Shown: positions 35,597 to 44,852, counted from the first letter of the stretch. The stretch: 64,000 nt of DNA from UBA11524 sp045591175 (GCA_045591175.1 JAZNSI010000006.1:39294-103293); one strand, 5' to 3'. Made by a program: numbers and translations. The notes: generated by a model not told the origin, from the sequence alone.

Positions 35597-36733
35597 TTAT
35601 TCCTCCAGTTGGGTTTCCCTCTTGTAGACTTCCCGGAGTGCCGGTCGGGTGCGCTTGCGCGTCATTTCCACCAGCCCCAAGGATGTAAAGCCATGCACGA
35701 CGGTCTTGACACGATCCGCAGCAAAGGCTTTGTTCAGTGCTTCCAGCACCGCATGATGATGCTCCCGGCTCACCATATCGATCATATCAATGATGATGAT
35801 CCCGCTGATGTTGCGCAGCCGCACCTGCCTTGCGATCTCCTCACAGGCTTCCAGGTTGGTTTGCAGGACAGTATCGGAAAGTGCCGCTTTGCCGGTGAAT
35901 TTTGCCGTATTCACGTCAATGACAGTCATCGCTTCGCAGGGATCGAATACCAGATTGCCGCCGCTTTCCAGCCATACCCGGCGATCCAGCGCCTTGAGCA
36001 CCTGGGTGTTGATGCGGGCAACATCAAACAGGTTATCTCCCATCACAGTCACAGGGGCATACGCGGAGAGCGTTTCGGCCATTCCGGCGTCATTGACACA
36101 AATACGATCAATGCCGCGAGGATGATAATCCGCCAGCACCAGATCCAGCGTGGTACGCGGCTGATGCAGCACAGAGGGCACATGGGCCGTGGGAGCTTCC
36201 TTGCGGATACATTCCCAGCGCGCACGCAGTTCATCCACCTCGGCGCGGATGGCAGATTCATCTGCATTCTTAGAAGCCGTGCGCATGATCAGGCCAAATT
36301 CGTCCCCGGAAATGTCCCGCGCCAGTTCTTTCAGGGCCTTGCGGTGCTTTTCCTTCACGATGCGCGAGGATACAGCCGTCATGCGGTTCAGCGGCGAAAA
36401 AAGCACATACTCTCCGCACAGGCTGATATCACGGCTCAGGAAAGCGCCCTTTTCACCATGGGCTTCCTTGCGCACCTGCACCAGGATGTTCATGCCCGTC
36501 TGCAGCTTGGGCAGATCGCGGGCCGTTCGTTCCTCCAGAGGAAGGAATCCAGCCCGCTCCTGGCCGATGTTGACGAAGGCAGCCTTCATCCCCGGGATGA
36601 TCCGCTCCACGCGGCCGAGGTAAATCGCCTCAGCCGAAGCATCTTCATCAGCGGGCAGATACTCTACCAGGCAGCCATCCTCGACGACGGCGATATCCAG
36701 ACCCTCCGTGCTGCGAATGTACAGTTCTCGCAT
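35597..36733 (-). CDS. Ribonuclease E/G family, short form
   Basis: RNase G/E cut single-stranded RNA and mature 16S and 5S rRNA. The 378-residue protein has the S1-type segment (YLGRVERIIPGMKAAFVNIG) and the catalytic Asp residues in TVIDVNTAKFTGK and IIIIDMIDM. It ends soon after TRKRTRPALREV, so the CPxCxGxG Zn-link that follows in most members is missing. The start codon overlaps the stop of the upstream gene (TGATG); GGAG lies 8 bases before it. Confidence 0.9.
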   Translation of the reverse strand: MRELYIRSTEGLDIAVVEDGCLVEYLPADEDASAEAIYLGRVERIIPGMKAAFVNIGQERAGFLPLEERTARDLPKLQTGMNILVQVRKEAHGEKGAFLSRDISLCGEYVLFSPLNRMTAVSSRIVKEKHRKALKELARDISGDEFGLIMRTASKNADESAIRAEVDELRARWECIRKEAPTAHVPSVLHQPRTTLDLVLADYHPRGIDRICVNDAGMAETLSAYAPVTVMGDNLFDVARINTQVLKALDRRVWLESGGNLVFDPCEAMTVIDVNTAKFTGKAALSDTVLQTNLEACEEIARQVRLRNISGIIIIDMIDMVSREHHHAVLEALNKAFAADRVKTVVHGFTSLGLVEMTRKRTRPALREVYKRETQLEE

Positions 36734-37398
36734 CACAGCGTCTCCAGCGGAGCCAGCGTGCCGCTTTCATCCAGGCCAAACAGGCCATTGCGAACAACCA
36801 TTGCCCGAGGCACCTCAATGCCGCCGAAGGCACTCAGTGCCTCCAGGAGCATGTTGGGCTTGCAGGCCAGACGCTCGGTCAGGGTCATCATGGCATGCAG
36901 GACATGGCCCTCGCCGGTCAGCTCCAGCAACAGCGGACGAATATCGGTCTCCTTCATGCCGGACTTGGTCTTGCGCATGGTGATGATGCTCTCCTGCGCC
37001 AGGAAAGCCGGCAAAGCCGCGACCATCTTTTCGCCGGCAGCCTCGTCCAGGACGGTGATGGTGTAATCCGCCGCCTGCACCTGCGCCATCAGCGCGATGT
37101 GGCGATCGTCGATCACCTTGGCAAAGGACAGCTGCATGTCCGGAGGCATGGCGCCATTCATCGCAGACACGAATTCCTCCGGAGACACCTCGCGATCCAG
37201 CTGAACGTCCATGATCTCCTTGCGGCCGGCAGCACCGGTGGACAGGGCGGACGCGAAGGTCAGCAGAATATGGGGATTGAAGCCCTTTGAATAGCTCACC
37301 GGCAGCCCGGAACGACGCAGCGCACGCATCACCGCACGCTGGATGTCCAGGTGGCCGATGTGGCGCAGACGCTCGGACTTCTCAAAAACAGCGATCAT
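36733..37398 (-). CDS. TIGR03936 family radical SAM-linked protein (DUF2344)
   Basis: The 221-residue protein has the family opening FEKSERLRHIGHLDIQ and SKGFNPHILLTFASAL. It is regularly encoded next to, or fused with, the TIGR03960 radical SAM protein, as here; the function of the pair is not known. The start at 37398 overlaps the upstream stop (ATGA), which indicates translational coupling. Confidence 0.9.
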   Translation of the reverse strand: MIAVFEKSERLRHIGHLDIQRAVMRALRRSGLPVSYSKGFNPHILLTFASALSTGAAGRKEIMDVQLDREVSPEEFVSAMNGAMPPDMQLSFAKVIDDRHIALMAQVQAADYTITVLDEAAGEKMVAALPAFLAQESIITMRKTKSGMKETDIRPLLLELTGEGHVLHAMMTLTERLACKPNMLLEALSAFGGIEVPRAMVVRNGLFGLDESGTLAPLETL

Positions 37399-39245
37399 CC
37401 GCAAAACGAACACACTCCCTTGTACCGCTGCAGGCCGCAGCCATTGCAGCCCTGACGGCAATCCTTGGTGGTAGCGGCCTTGTCAGCCTTCTCCTTCTCG
37501 CGCCATAGGAATTCCTTGGTCACGCCGCAGTCGATGTGATCCCAGGGCAGGATCTCATCCTTCTCACGGCGGCGGAAGGCATAGAACGCCGGATCAATGC
37601 CGGTCTCCTCAAAGGCTTCGCGCCAGGCATCGTACTTGAACAGCTCTCCCCAGCCATCGAGGATGCAGCCCTTTTCAAAGGCGCGCAGAAGCACCTTGCC
37701 CATCCTGCGGTCACCGCGGGCAAAGCAGGCTTCCAGATAGCTCAGGTCGCTTTCATGGTAGTTGAAGTTCGCGCCCTTGATGGCCTTGAACTTTTCACGC
37801 ACATGCTGCTGCTTGGCCTTGACGACCTCCTGGGTGTCCTGGGGCTCCCACTGGAAGGGCGTGAAGGGCTTGGGCACAAACACCGAGGCGCTGCAGGTCA
37901 CACGCAGGCCCTTGGCGCGCTGGGCCTTGGGCACAGCGAAATACTGCTTGACGACCTTGCCCGCCAGGTCAGCAATACCGTCCAGATCCTCATAGGTTTC
38001 GGTGGGCAGACCCATCATGAAGTACAGCTTCACGCTGGACCAGCCGCCTTCGAAGGCGTCGCGCACCTTCTCGATCAGGTCATCCTCGGTAACGCCCTTA
38101 TTGATCACGTCACGCAGGCGCTGGGTGCCAGCCTCAGGCGCGAAGGTCAAACTGGTCTTGCGCTCCTTCTGGGTCTCCTCCAGAGCATCCTTGAGGATGC
38201 TGTCCAGGCGGAGGCTGGGCAGGCTGATTGATACGCGCTTTTCCTTCAGGCGACGGATCAGCGCACGGATGAGCTCCGCCAGGCAGGTATAATCGCCGGA
38301 GGACAGGCTGGACAGGCTGATCTCGTCATAGCCCGTGGATTTCTCCAGGGATTCCGCCAGCTCCACCAGCTTTTCCAGGCTACGCTCGCGCACGGGACGG
38401 TACAGCATGCCCGCCTGACAGAAGCGGCAGCCGCGGGTACAGCCGCGCATGATCTCCAGCATAATGCGGTCGTGGATGATCTCCGTATAAGGCACGGGGA
38501 TCTCTTTGGGGTAGTAGGCGCTGTCCATGTCGGTGATAATGGCCTTGAGCACCTTTTCGGGAGCCTCGGCACAGTTGGGCTTCATGGACGCGATGGTGCC
38601 GTCCTCATTGTAGGCAACGTCGTAGAGCGCAGGCACATACACGCCTCGCACACCCGCCAGCCGCTTGAGGATGGTCATACGGGCAGCGCCCTCTGCACGG
38701 CCCTCCATGATCACGCGGTTCAGCTCAATGATCTGCTCCTCGCCGTCACCCACCATGAAGGCATCGATAAAGTCAGCCAGGGGTTCGGGATTGAAGGCGC
38801 AGGGGCCGCCCGCCACGATAATGGGGGCATCCTCGGAGCGCTCCTCACGCATCAGCGGAATATTGCCCAGCTTCAGCATCGCCAGCACATTGGTGTAGCT
38901 CATCTCGTACTGCAGCGTAAAGCCCACCACATCGAATTCATTCAGTGCCCGGCGATTTTCCATGGAGAAGAGCGGCACATTCTCCTCCTCCATCAGCGCC
39001 TTCATGTCCACCCAGGGCATGAAAACGCGCTCGCACAGCATATCCGGCTGTGCGTTGATGGCGCCGTAGAGGATCTTCATGCCCAAGTGGGACATGCCGA
39101 CTTCGTATGTATCCGGGAAGCAGAAGGCAAAATGCAGCTTTGCCGCCTCCCAGGGTTTGATGGCCGTATTCATTTCGCCGCCGGTGTAGCGAGGCGCCTT
39201 CTGCACCTTCTCCAGCATGGCTTCGATCTTATCCTGATAATTCAA
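37395..39245 (-). CDS. TIGR03960 family B12-binding/radical SAM protein
   Basis: The 616-residue protein combines an N-terminal cobalamin-binding-like domain (FCFPDTYEVGMSHLG) with a radical SAM domain carrying CTRGCRFCQ at about residue 310. A Cys-rich C-terminus (CGVTKEF, then CRQGCNGCGLQRYKGVCSFC) may bind another cluster. The substrate is unknown. The start is TTG at 39245, with GGAGG 9 bases upstream; a longer ATG frame to 39419 runs through the promoter. First gene of the long operon. Confidence 0.9.
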   Translation of the reverse strand: MNYQDKIEAMLEKVQKAPRYTGGEMNTAIKPWEAAKLHFAFCFPDTYEVGMSHLGMKILYGAINAQPDMLCERVFMPWVDMKALMEEENVPLFSMENRRALNEFDVVGFTLQYEMSYTNVLAMLKLGNIPLMREERSEDAPIIVAGGPCAFNPEPLADFIDAFMVGDGEEQIIELNRVIMEGRAEGAARMTILKRLAGVRGVYVPALYDVAYNEDGTIASMKPNCAEAPEKVLKAIITDMDSAYYPKEIPVPYTEIIHDRIMLEIMRGCTRGCRFCQAGMLYRPVRERSLEKLVELAESLEKSTGYDEISLSSLSSGDYTCLAELIRALIRRLKEKRVSISLPSLRLDSILKDALEETQKERKTSLTFAPEAGTQRLRDVINKGVTEDDLIEKVRDAFEGGWSSVKLYFMMGLPTETYEDLDGIADLAGKVVKQYFAVPKAQRAKGLRVTCSASVFVPKPFTPFQWEPQDTQEVVKAKQQHVREKFKAIKGANFNYHESDLSYLEACFARGDRRMGKVLLRAFEKGCILDGWGELFKYDAWREAFEETGIDPAFYAFRRREKDEILPWDHIDCGVTKEFLWREKEKADKAATTKDCRQGCNGCGLQRYKGVCSFCG

Positions 39246-39308
39246 GCAGGGAGTCCTCCTTTGCCGTTCAAAACGCTGCATCCCAAAGGACATATTACAG
39301 CACCTTAT

Positions 39309-39337
39309 AATGTACCATTTTTCGCGCCGCGGGTCAA
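39309..39337 (-). promoter_or_regulatory. Promoter of the nine-gene tRNA/repair operon
   Basis: Minus-strand TTGACC (39332-39337), 17-bp spacer, TACATT (39309-39314). No other clear promoter or terminator was seen until 26872. Confidence 0.65.
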
Positions 39338-39417
39338 TGGTTTTTGGCGAAATCGCAGAAAAAGCCAGCGCGATTTCCCACCCCAAATCGGGCATACTGA
39401 CCGTGGAGGTGACGCAC

Positions 39418-39780
39418 ATGAAACATTTGTTTTTCCTGGGTGCTTTGGGGTATCCGATGCTGGAGCTTGCCTGGCGTAAACGGACACACTATTCAATGTC
39501 AGTTGCAGGCGGGTTGTCTGCGCTGCTGATTGGCCGAATTCGGAAGCTGCCGCTTTCTTTCCCGGCGCGAACCCTGCTTTGCGGCCTTGGGATCACAGGC
39601 GTAGAATGTGTGTGCGGACGCATCTGGAACAGACGGTATCAGGTCTGGGATTATCGGCGCATGCCGCTGAATTACCGCGGACAGCTGTGCCTGCCATACG
39701 CGCTGGTTTGGTGTGGTCTTGGCGCCGCGATGATGCTGATCCTTGATGCATTTGAACATCAAAAACAACCGGGCGGCTGA
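39418..39780 (+). CDS. Small CmpB-like membrane protein (putative ABC transporter permease family)
   Basis: The 120-residue protein has three or four membrane segments and the conserved patterns ECVCGRIWN, VWDYRRMPLNYRGQLCLP and ALVWCGLG, which match the small family labelled putative ABC transporter permease (PF06541, ABC_trans_CmpB). True transport function is not shown for it. GGAGGTG lies 6 bases before the ATG at 39418; an in-frame ATG at 39310 is rejected. Confidence 0.75.
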   Translation: MKHLFFLGALGYPMLELAWRKRTHYSMSVAGGLSALLIGRIRKLPLSFPARTLLCGLGITGVECVCGRIWNRRYQVWDYRRMPLNYRGQLCLPYALVWCGLGAAMMLILDAFEHQKQPGG

Positions 39781-39800
39781 GATACCGTCCGGTTGTTCCA
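39764..39800. terminator. Bidirectional terminator
   Basis: A 13-bp stem with one mismatch (AACAACCGGGCGG against CCGTCCGGTTGTT) between convergent genes. Confidence 0.75.
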
Positions 39801-39803
39801 TTC

Positions 39804-40952
39804 TCATGAGTGACGCGGGTCCTCGCCATCCTCTGGCTTCTTCCCGATGAGGCCGCCTGTCATTTCCCGCAGATTGCGCCCAGCCTTATGCATGCCGCGC
39901 TTCATTGATCCCGCAGACAGAATCGCCATGCCCGCTACACCAAGGCCCAGCAGAATGAGCAGGAAAACCACGCCGCTGCCGATCCCACTTTCCATGTTGG
40001 CCAATGGATCTGGTTCCCCCCGCGTAACGCCGCCCGCTTCAAGCTGCGGGCTTTTCACATCTGCGGTGATGCGTCCGGCGCTGCCGATGATGCCGCCATA
40101 CAGCGCTCTGTCAAGTACGTCCGCCATCATGGGCATGCTCGCCAGCACGCGCTCCTTTTCAAGCGTATAGGTGCCGCATTCGAAAAGTATACTGCGGGGC
40201 AGCAGGTCCTGGTTAAAGGCGCCCTTGCCCATGTAAATATCCTTGATCAACCCAGGATAAATCCTGTCCGCCACGGCTTTGATCATGAGCGCAAAATCTT
40301 TGTTGAGCTGGGCATTCTGGTTTCCGCGCCCCACCAGCAGGCGGATTTTCGACGCCTCCTGCCCGCCGATGGTCACTTCGTAGGACGCAGGATCAGGGAT
40401 CCCATCCCGGTGAATGTCGATCAGGCAGTCGGGACGTGCTGTTTTCAGCAGCTGCACCGCTGTTTGCCGGGAGCGCCGGTATGCGCCCGCATCATGGGGA
40501 TGATGCAGCGCCTGCGCCACGCTTGCCTCCACGCCGTTTGCGTCCAGCGCATCCGCCAGCGCCTGGGCGACCTGGTAAATCGATCCCCGCTCCATGGTGG
40601 AATAGTACCCATCACTGGGCTCGTAGGACTCATCGCTGTGGGTACAGTACAGAGCAATTCGACGGGCAGCAGCACTTGCTGCAACCGCAAGATCATAGTC
40701 CAGCCATTCCGTGGAGGGCAGCGTGACCGTTCCCGTATGCTCAGCCATCGCACGACCATCTTCCACAGAGAGGATGCGATACGCCTGGTTGTCGCTTGTG
40801 ATGTAACAGTCCCCTTCTGCGGGTTCTGTAGCCAGCTGGGTCAGCACTTGGCCTTCTGTGCTGATGATATCCCAAATGCGCGCATCTTCTGCATTCCCGC
40901 ACGTCATCATCAAGCATGATATCAGGATGACCGATATCAGAAGCCGCTTCAT
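39804..40952 (-). CDS. spoIIP: SpoIIP family amidase/endopeptidase with C-terminal membrane helix
   Basis: SpoIIP, with SpoIID and SpoIIM, degrades peptidoglycan during engulfment. The 382-residue protein has a signal sequence (1-21), the catalytic region with LYCTHSDESYEP, CLIDIHRDGIPDP and ILFECGTYT, and a membrane helix at about 335-352. GGAGG lies 6 bases before the start. A second, shorter SpoIIP is encoded at 44058. The start overlaps the DUF1614 gene by four bases. Which of the two paralogues is the true engulfment enzyme is unclear. Confidence 0.85.
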   Translation of the reverse strand: MKRLLISVILISCLMMTCGNAEDARIWDIISTEGQVLTQLATEPAEGDCYITSDNQAYRILSVEDGRAMAEHTGTVTLPSTEWLDYDLAVAASAAARRIALYCTHSDESYEPSDGYYSTMERGSIYQVAQALADALDANGVEASVAQALHHPHDAGAYRRSRQTAVQLLKTARPDCLIDIHRDGIPDPASYEVTIGGQEASKIRLLVGRGNQNAQLNKDFALMIKAVADRIYPGLIKDIYMGKGAFNQDLLPRSILFECGTYTLEKERVLASMPMMADVLDRALYGGIIGSAGRITADVKSPQLEAGGVTRGEPDPLANMESGIGSGVVFLLILLGLGVAGMAILSAGSMKRGMHKAGRNLREMTGGLIGKKPEDGEDPRHS

Positions 40953-41575
40953 GACCGGCCTCCGTTTCCGGCGGTGCGCATCCGGACAAACCGCTCAATG
41001 CTTTCGCCGACCAGCTCGCAGAACAGCACCGCGATCACCCCGCTGACAACCGTAGCATCCGCGATCCCCGCGCCGCCAAGAACAAGCTGCGTCCGATACC
41101 CCTGCAGCCACAGGACGAGCGTCGCCCCGATGTCCGCAAGAAGAATCCCCACGACGCCGCATACAAAGGCAGCGCGTCTCGAACGGCCAGCCACCCAGGC
41201 CACGATCCCCCCGCACAGGCCGTAGATCCACAAGGGATCCACCGGCATCGCCTCCGCCTCCGCAGGCATGAAAGCGGACAACGCATAGACCACACTGCCG
41301 GTCACCAGGCTGCCCAAGAGCGCACGCCAGCGTTCCTGCGAAGTGTCAGCCTTCATGAGGAGCCACCCGCATACAGCCAGCGGGATGACAGAGCCGCCCA
41401 AGCTGACAGACACCATCCCCAGCGTGATATTGGGGAGCAGAGTACCCGCAAGCATCCCACCGATAACAACGAGCGCCTGGCGGTCTGTCAGGTACATTCT
41501 GTCTAGCACGCGCTGGAGGAGTCCGCAGAACACAAGGATCGCCAGAATGGTCAGCAGCATCATTCCTGCCGGCAT
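40949..41575 (-). CDS. DUF1614-like integral membrane protein
   Basis: The 208-residue protein has six or seven membrane segments and ends with a glycine-rich part (LGGAGIADATVVSGVIAVLF) typical of DUF1614, whose function is unknown. AGGAGG lies 7 bases before the ATG at 41575; an in-frame start at 41653 lacks a site. Coupling by ATGA overlap to a SpoIIP gene suggests a sporulation or cell-wall role, which is inference. Confidence 0.65.
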   Translation of the reverse strand: MPAGMMLLTILAILVFCGLLQRVLDRMYLTDRQALVVIGGMLAGTLLPNITLGMVSVSLGGSVIPLAVCGWLLMKADTSQERWRALLGSLVTGSVVYALSAFMPAEAEAMPVDPLWIYGLCGGIVAWVAGRSRRAAFVCGVVGILLADIGATLVLWLQGYRTQLVLGGAGIADATVVSGVIAVLFCELVGESIERFVRMRTAGNGGRS

Positions 41576-41660
41576 GGTTATTCCTCCTGAAATTTGTCTC
41601 TTTCGGTGGAAGTATGCCCTAAAAAGTTCAAGAATATGCGCATTTGCGGCCACTTTGCCC

Positions 41661-41689
41661 TTGACGATATGAAAACAATTTGTTAAAAT
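41661..41689 (+). promoter_or_regulatory. Sigma-A promoter of the 755-residue unknown gene
   Basis: TTGACG (41661-41666), 17-bp spacer, TAAAAT (41684-41689), about 65 bp before the start codon. Confidence 0.75.
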
Positions 41690-41754
41690 TGTATGAGGTG
41701 GTACTATAACTATTTTTCCCTGCGTTTTATCAGCTGATGTGTGGAGGCATACAG

Positions 41755-44022
41755 ATGAATTTTGATCGCAGCCTTATTTTCTGTTACCTGGAAGAAGACA
41801 ATATCCAGCGCGCTTATTTCCGCGTCCGCCCGCTGCTGACGCTCGAAGGCGACGTGCGCCAGGAAGCAGTCCAACTCTGGCCCAACGAAGGAGGTCTGCG
41901 CATCGTTCCTGACAGGAATGAGCAGCACACCTTCAAGAACCGCATGCGCACGCTGGGCTCTTATTGTGTTGTGGATCTGCGCAATCAGCCGGTGGAAGCC
42001 GGAAAGATCCGCACGAATAAGAATTACCGGCCTGACCGGGGCGAGGTCAATCAGTACATCCTGTATTCCGACACTGTGCACGAGCTGCCGGAGAACACCT
42101 TCTATCAGCTTCTGGACGGCGCTGCGGCGGATTATGCCCATCTGTCCAAGGAGTCCGTGACCCCCATGTTCTTTATCCGTCAGGAGGACACCCTTTATGG
42201 CCCCGTGAGCCGGACTTCCACTGAGCCGCCTGAGCCCGCCCAGGAAGCTGCCGGCATGCTCTTTGAGCTGCCCTGTCCCGATGGCGTCACCCGCATGATG
42301 CTCTGCATGGACAACAGCAGTCCCGCAGAAGACAAGACCGCTCCCGCCGCTGAGGCTGCCTCCGCCGAAGCTGCGCCCGCTGTCCCGCAAACGGAAGAAA
42401 TGCCCGCTGTTGCAGCGCCAGCCGAACCCACGCAGGAATCCTCTGCCGAGCCTGCAAATGTGGCGCTTCCCATCGGCGAAACCCTGCATATCCTTGATCA
42501 GACGCAGGATCACGAGGAAACCATCAAGCAGCTGGACAAGCCTGTATCCTCTGGCGCAAATCTGCTGCATGAAACGGCAAGCGAAGCCTTCGCCGTGTCT
42601 GCCCCCAAGCCTGAATCCCTCGGCGGAACGCCCCTGATCCGCACGCCCCTGCATGTGTCCCAACAACAGAACAAAAACCGCACGCAGGAGGTCATCAGCA
42701 ACCAGTGGAACGTCGGCAAGTATGAGCCTCCGGCCCAGAATCTGCCCCACGGTGTCGCCATGCATCCTGTTACAAATCCCGTCGAAGCAGCTTGCACGCA
42801 GTTGCGTGAAGCCTGGAATGCCTCCAGCGCCCACGACCAGCTGACGGCCTGCATCCTTTCTCTTGACGGCGTTCGTTCCATTCTTGAAAAGAAGCTCTGC
42901 GCCGGCAGCAATGGCACCATGATGCAGCGCGTTCTGCGCCAGCGTCTGCAGGATCTTGAGGCTGAACGGCTGACCGCCCTGTGCGAACTGGATCGTGCCC
43001 GCCGGGACGTGGACGCCTACAAGCAGGAGCTTATCACCGGCCTGAGCAGCCGTATTGCCCGCGAGACCGACAAGCTGGAAGCGGACAAGGCTGCCGCTGA
43101 AACCCAAGTTTCCGCCCTCAAACAGGAGATCAACGCGCTGACCCTTCAGCGTGATGCCCTGCTGGCCAAGGTGAACGAGATCCAGAAGGCCACGCTGCCC
43201 GAGGCTGTTGCCAAGCTGGTTGCGGACGTCCAAATGGCCGCACCGGTTTCCGGCTTTCCCCTGCGGATGAGCCCCGTGTCCGGCAACGATGCCGCCCTGG
43301 ATGAGATGGTTCAGCGTCTGCAGAACGCCTGTACCGCCTCCGGTCTGCAGCTGGAACGCAATGCAGCGATCGCGCTGCTGGTTCTGCTGGCGATTTGCCC
43401 GCGCGTTGGCTTCGTCTGTCCCACGCCTGCACCCGCTGCGACGCTGACCCGCAACCTGACTGCCGCAATGGGCTGGCAGAGCAGCTTTGCACATCAGTAC
43501 GCAGCCGAGCAGCAACCTTTGGTCGGCGCCAAGCCCGTCGATGCAACGCCGGCACTGCTGATGACCAGCCTGCCCGCCTACGCCCCCATCGCTGGGGTCA
43601 ACAAGCTCTTCCTGGGCCGCAGCACCGCGAACCTGACCCGCAATGCCGCCTACGACGTAAGCCAGTGGCCCATTTGGACGCTGCCTGCACTCCCCTTCGT
43701 GGACGAACTGACCACCCCCTGCCAGCCCGTGAGCCAGGCGTCCCTGACCGCACTGACCGAGAAACCCGTCGTCTCCACCCAGGAGTTGGACACCCTGCTG
43801 GGCCCGATCCTGAAGGCAGCGATTCCCCTGAGCGGCTCCGCACGCAAGGATATGTACCGTTTCGTATCCATCTGCGCGGGCCTGATGGAAGGCGCGCTTC
43901 CTGTCGCAGCCGACTGGGCCGTGTCGCTGTGGGTGGTTCCTGCCTTGGAACGCGGCACCCGCCAGCATCAGGCTGTCAAGGCACTGCTGGACGAGTATCC
44001 CCTCTCCCTTGCAAAACTGTAA
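41755..44022 (+). CDS. Large cytoplasmic protein of unknown function with coiled coil
   Basis: I do not recognise this 755-residue protein. Visible parts are an N-terminal domain (about 1-150, FCYLEEDNIQRAYFRVRPLL), a low-complexity Ala/Pro/Glu linker (about 155-240), a variable middle, a long coiled coil (about 390-475) and a globular C-terminus (about 485-755) with RVGFVCPTPAPAATLTRNL, where a nucleotide loop would sit in an AAA-like fold but without GxxGxGK. There is no signal peptide or membrane segment. GGAGG lies 7 bases before the ATG at 41755. It is a single-gene unit with its own promoter and terminator, flanked by two spoIIP genes. Confidence 0.8.
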   Translation: MNFDRSLIFCYLEEDNIQRAYFRVRPLLTLEGDVRQEAVQLWPNEGGLRIVPDRNEQHTFKNRMRTLGSYCVVDLRNQPVEAGKIRTNKNYRPDRGEVNQYILYSDTVHELPENTFYQLLDGAAADYAHLSKESVTPMFFIRQEDTLYGPVSRTSTEPPEPAQEAAGMLFELPCPDGVTRMMLCMDNSSPAEDKTAPAAEAASAEAAPAVPQTEEMPAVAAPAEPTQESSAEPANVALPIGETLHILDQTQDHEETIKQLDKPVSSGANLLHETASEAFAVSAPKPESLGGTPLIRTPLHVSQQQNKNRTQEVISNQWNVGKYEPPAQNLPHGVAMHPVTNPVEAACTQLREAWNASSAHDQLTACILSLDGVRSILEKKLCAGSNGTMMQRVLRQRLQDLEAERLTALCELDRARRDVDAYKQELITGLSSRIARETDKLEADKAAAETQVSALKQEINALTLQRDALLAKVNEIQKATLPEAVAKLVADVQMAAPVSGFPLRMSPVSGNDAALDEMVQRLQNACTASGLQLERNAAIALLVLLAICPRVGFVCPTPAPAATLTRNLTAAMGWQSSFAHQYAAEQQPLVGAKPVDATPALLMTSLPAYAPIAGVNKLFLGRSTANLTRNAAYDVSQWPIWTLPALPFVDELTTPCQPVSQASLTALTEKPVVSTQELDTLLGPILKAAIPLSGSARKDMYRFVSICAGLMEGALPVAADWAVSLWVVPALERGTRQHQAVKALLDEYPLSLAKL

Positions 44023-44028
44023 AACAAA

Positions 44029-44062
44029 TGCCCCGGCGCTCACAGGATCGCCGGGGTTTATT
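44029..44062. terminator. Bidirectional terminator
   Basis: An 8-bp GC stem (CCCCGGCG against CGCCGGGG) with a 10-base loop; TTTA follows on plus and an AT-rich tract on minus. It serves the unknown gene and the convergent spoIIP. Confidence 0.75.
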
Positions 44063-44852
44063 CTGTCAGTGCATCCGCGATTGCCTGCGCGAGATACGGC
44101 ACACCAGCCAGTACTTCGGCAAGCGTGTTGGCATTCATTCCGCACTCTATCAGCACGCAGCAGTCATCCACATGCTGGTTAAATCGGCCCGTTTTCACCT
44201 TCACGTCCCTGGCAAGGGAACTGCACTGACTGTTGAGATTCGCCGTGATGCGCTCTGCAATGGCGAGGTTTGCTTCCCAGTCAGGTTTGACGGTGTATCC
44301 GCCGGTAGTACCCTTACCGATCAGCACCATGAATCGGGCCACGTCCTCACCGCCAATGGATACAGTGCGTTTGATGCCCGAAGTTGAGGCAATAGCGTCC
44401 CTGTGCAGGTCGATGATCAGGTCATACTGCTCCCCTGCCTGCATACGCTTCTCCAGCATGCTCAGGGAGCGCTCATACGCATCGTCCATGGTCGGCGGCT
44501 CAAAGGCGGTTGTATCGTGGGTCACCACCAGTCCGAGCGCTTCCAGGCTGGCTGTCAGCGCCTTTCCCACCGCTACAACATTGTGCTTTTCATCCTTCGT
44601 GCGCCATTTCTCCAGCGGCTGATACGAATCATCCTCCACCTGCTCGTAGGCTTCATAAGTGTGGGTATGGTAGATCAGAACACGTTTTCCAGCATAGCTG
44701 GGCGGCGCTTGCTCCTCCCGGAGAATTTCCACCACAAAGCCTGTCCCACCGATATTTTCGCTCGTTTCCTTCGCGACCTCCACCGTGAAATCCTCCGCCT
44801 GCGCGTGGATTCCGCATGCGCACAGGATCATCAGCAGCAGTATCATCCGCAT
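44058..44852 (-). CDS. SpoIIP family protein, second paralogue
   Basis: The 264-residue protein has a signal peptide (1-19) and the SpoIIP catalytic signature VLIYHTHTYEAYEQ, LIIDLHRDAI and VLIECGMN. It is shorter than the paralogue at 39804 and has no C-terminal membrane helix, so it may be released from the membrane. It follows gpr after 52 bases, the same gpr-spoIIP order as in Bacillus subtilis, and on that ground may be the orthologue of classical spoIIP. Confidence 0.85.
   Translation of the reverse strand: MRMILLLMILCACGIHAQAEDFTVEVAKETSENIGGTGFVVEILREEQAPPSYAGKRVLIYHTHTYEAYEQVEDDSYQPLEKWRTKDEKHNVVAVGKALTASLEALGLVVTHDTTAFEPPTMDDAYERSLSMLEKRMQAGEQYDLIIDLHRDAIASTSGIKRTVSIGGEDVARFMVLIGKGTTGGYTVKPDWEANLAIAERITANLNSQCSSLARDVKVKTGRFNQHVDDCCVLIECGMNANTLAEVLAGVPYLAQAIADALTE

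Noticed and set aside
41710..44145. An 811-residue minus-strand open frame opposite the large unknown gene
   Set aside because: It is Gly/Gln/His-rich without protein-like pattern and has no ribosome site. The plus-strand gene has promoter, GGAGG and terminator.
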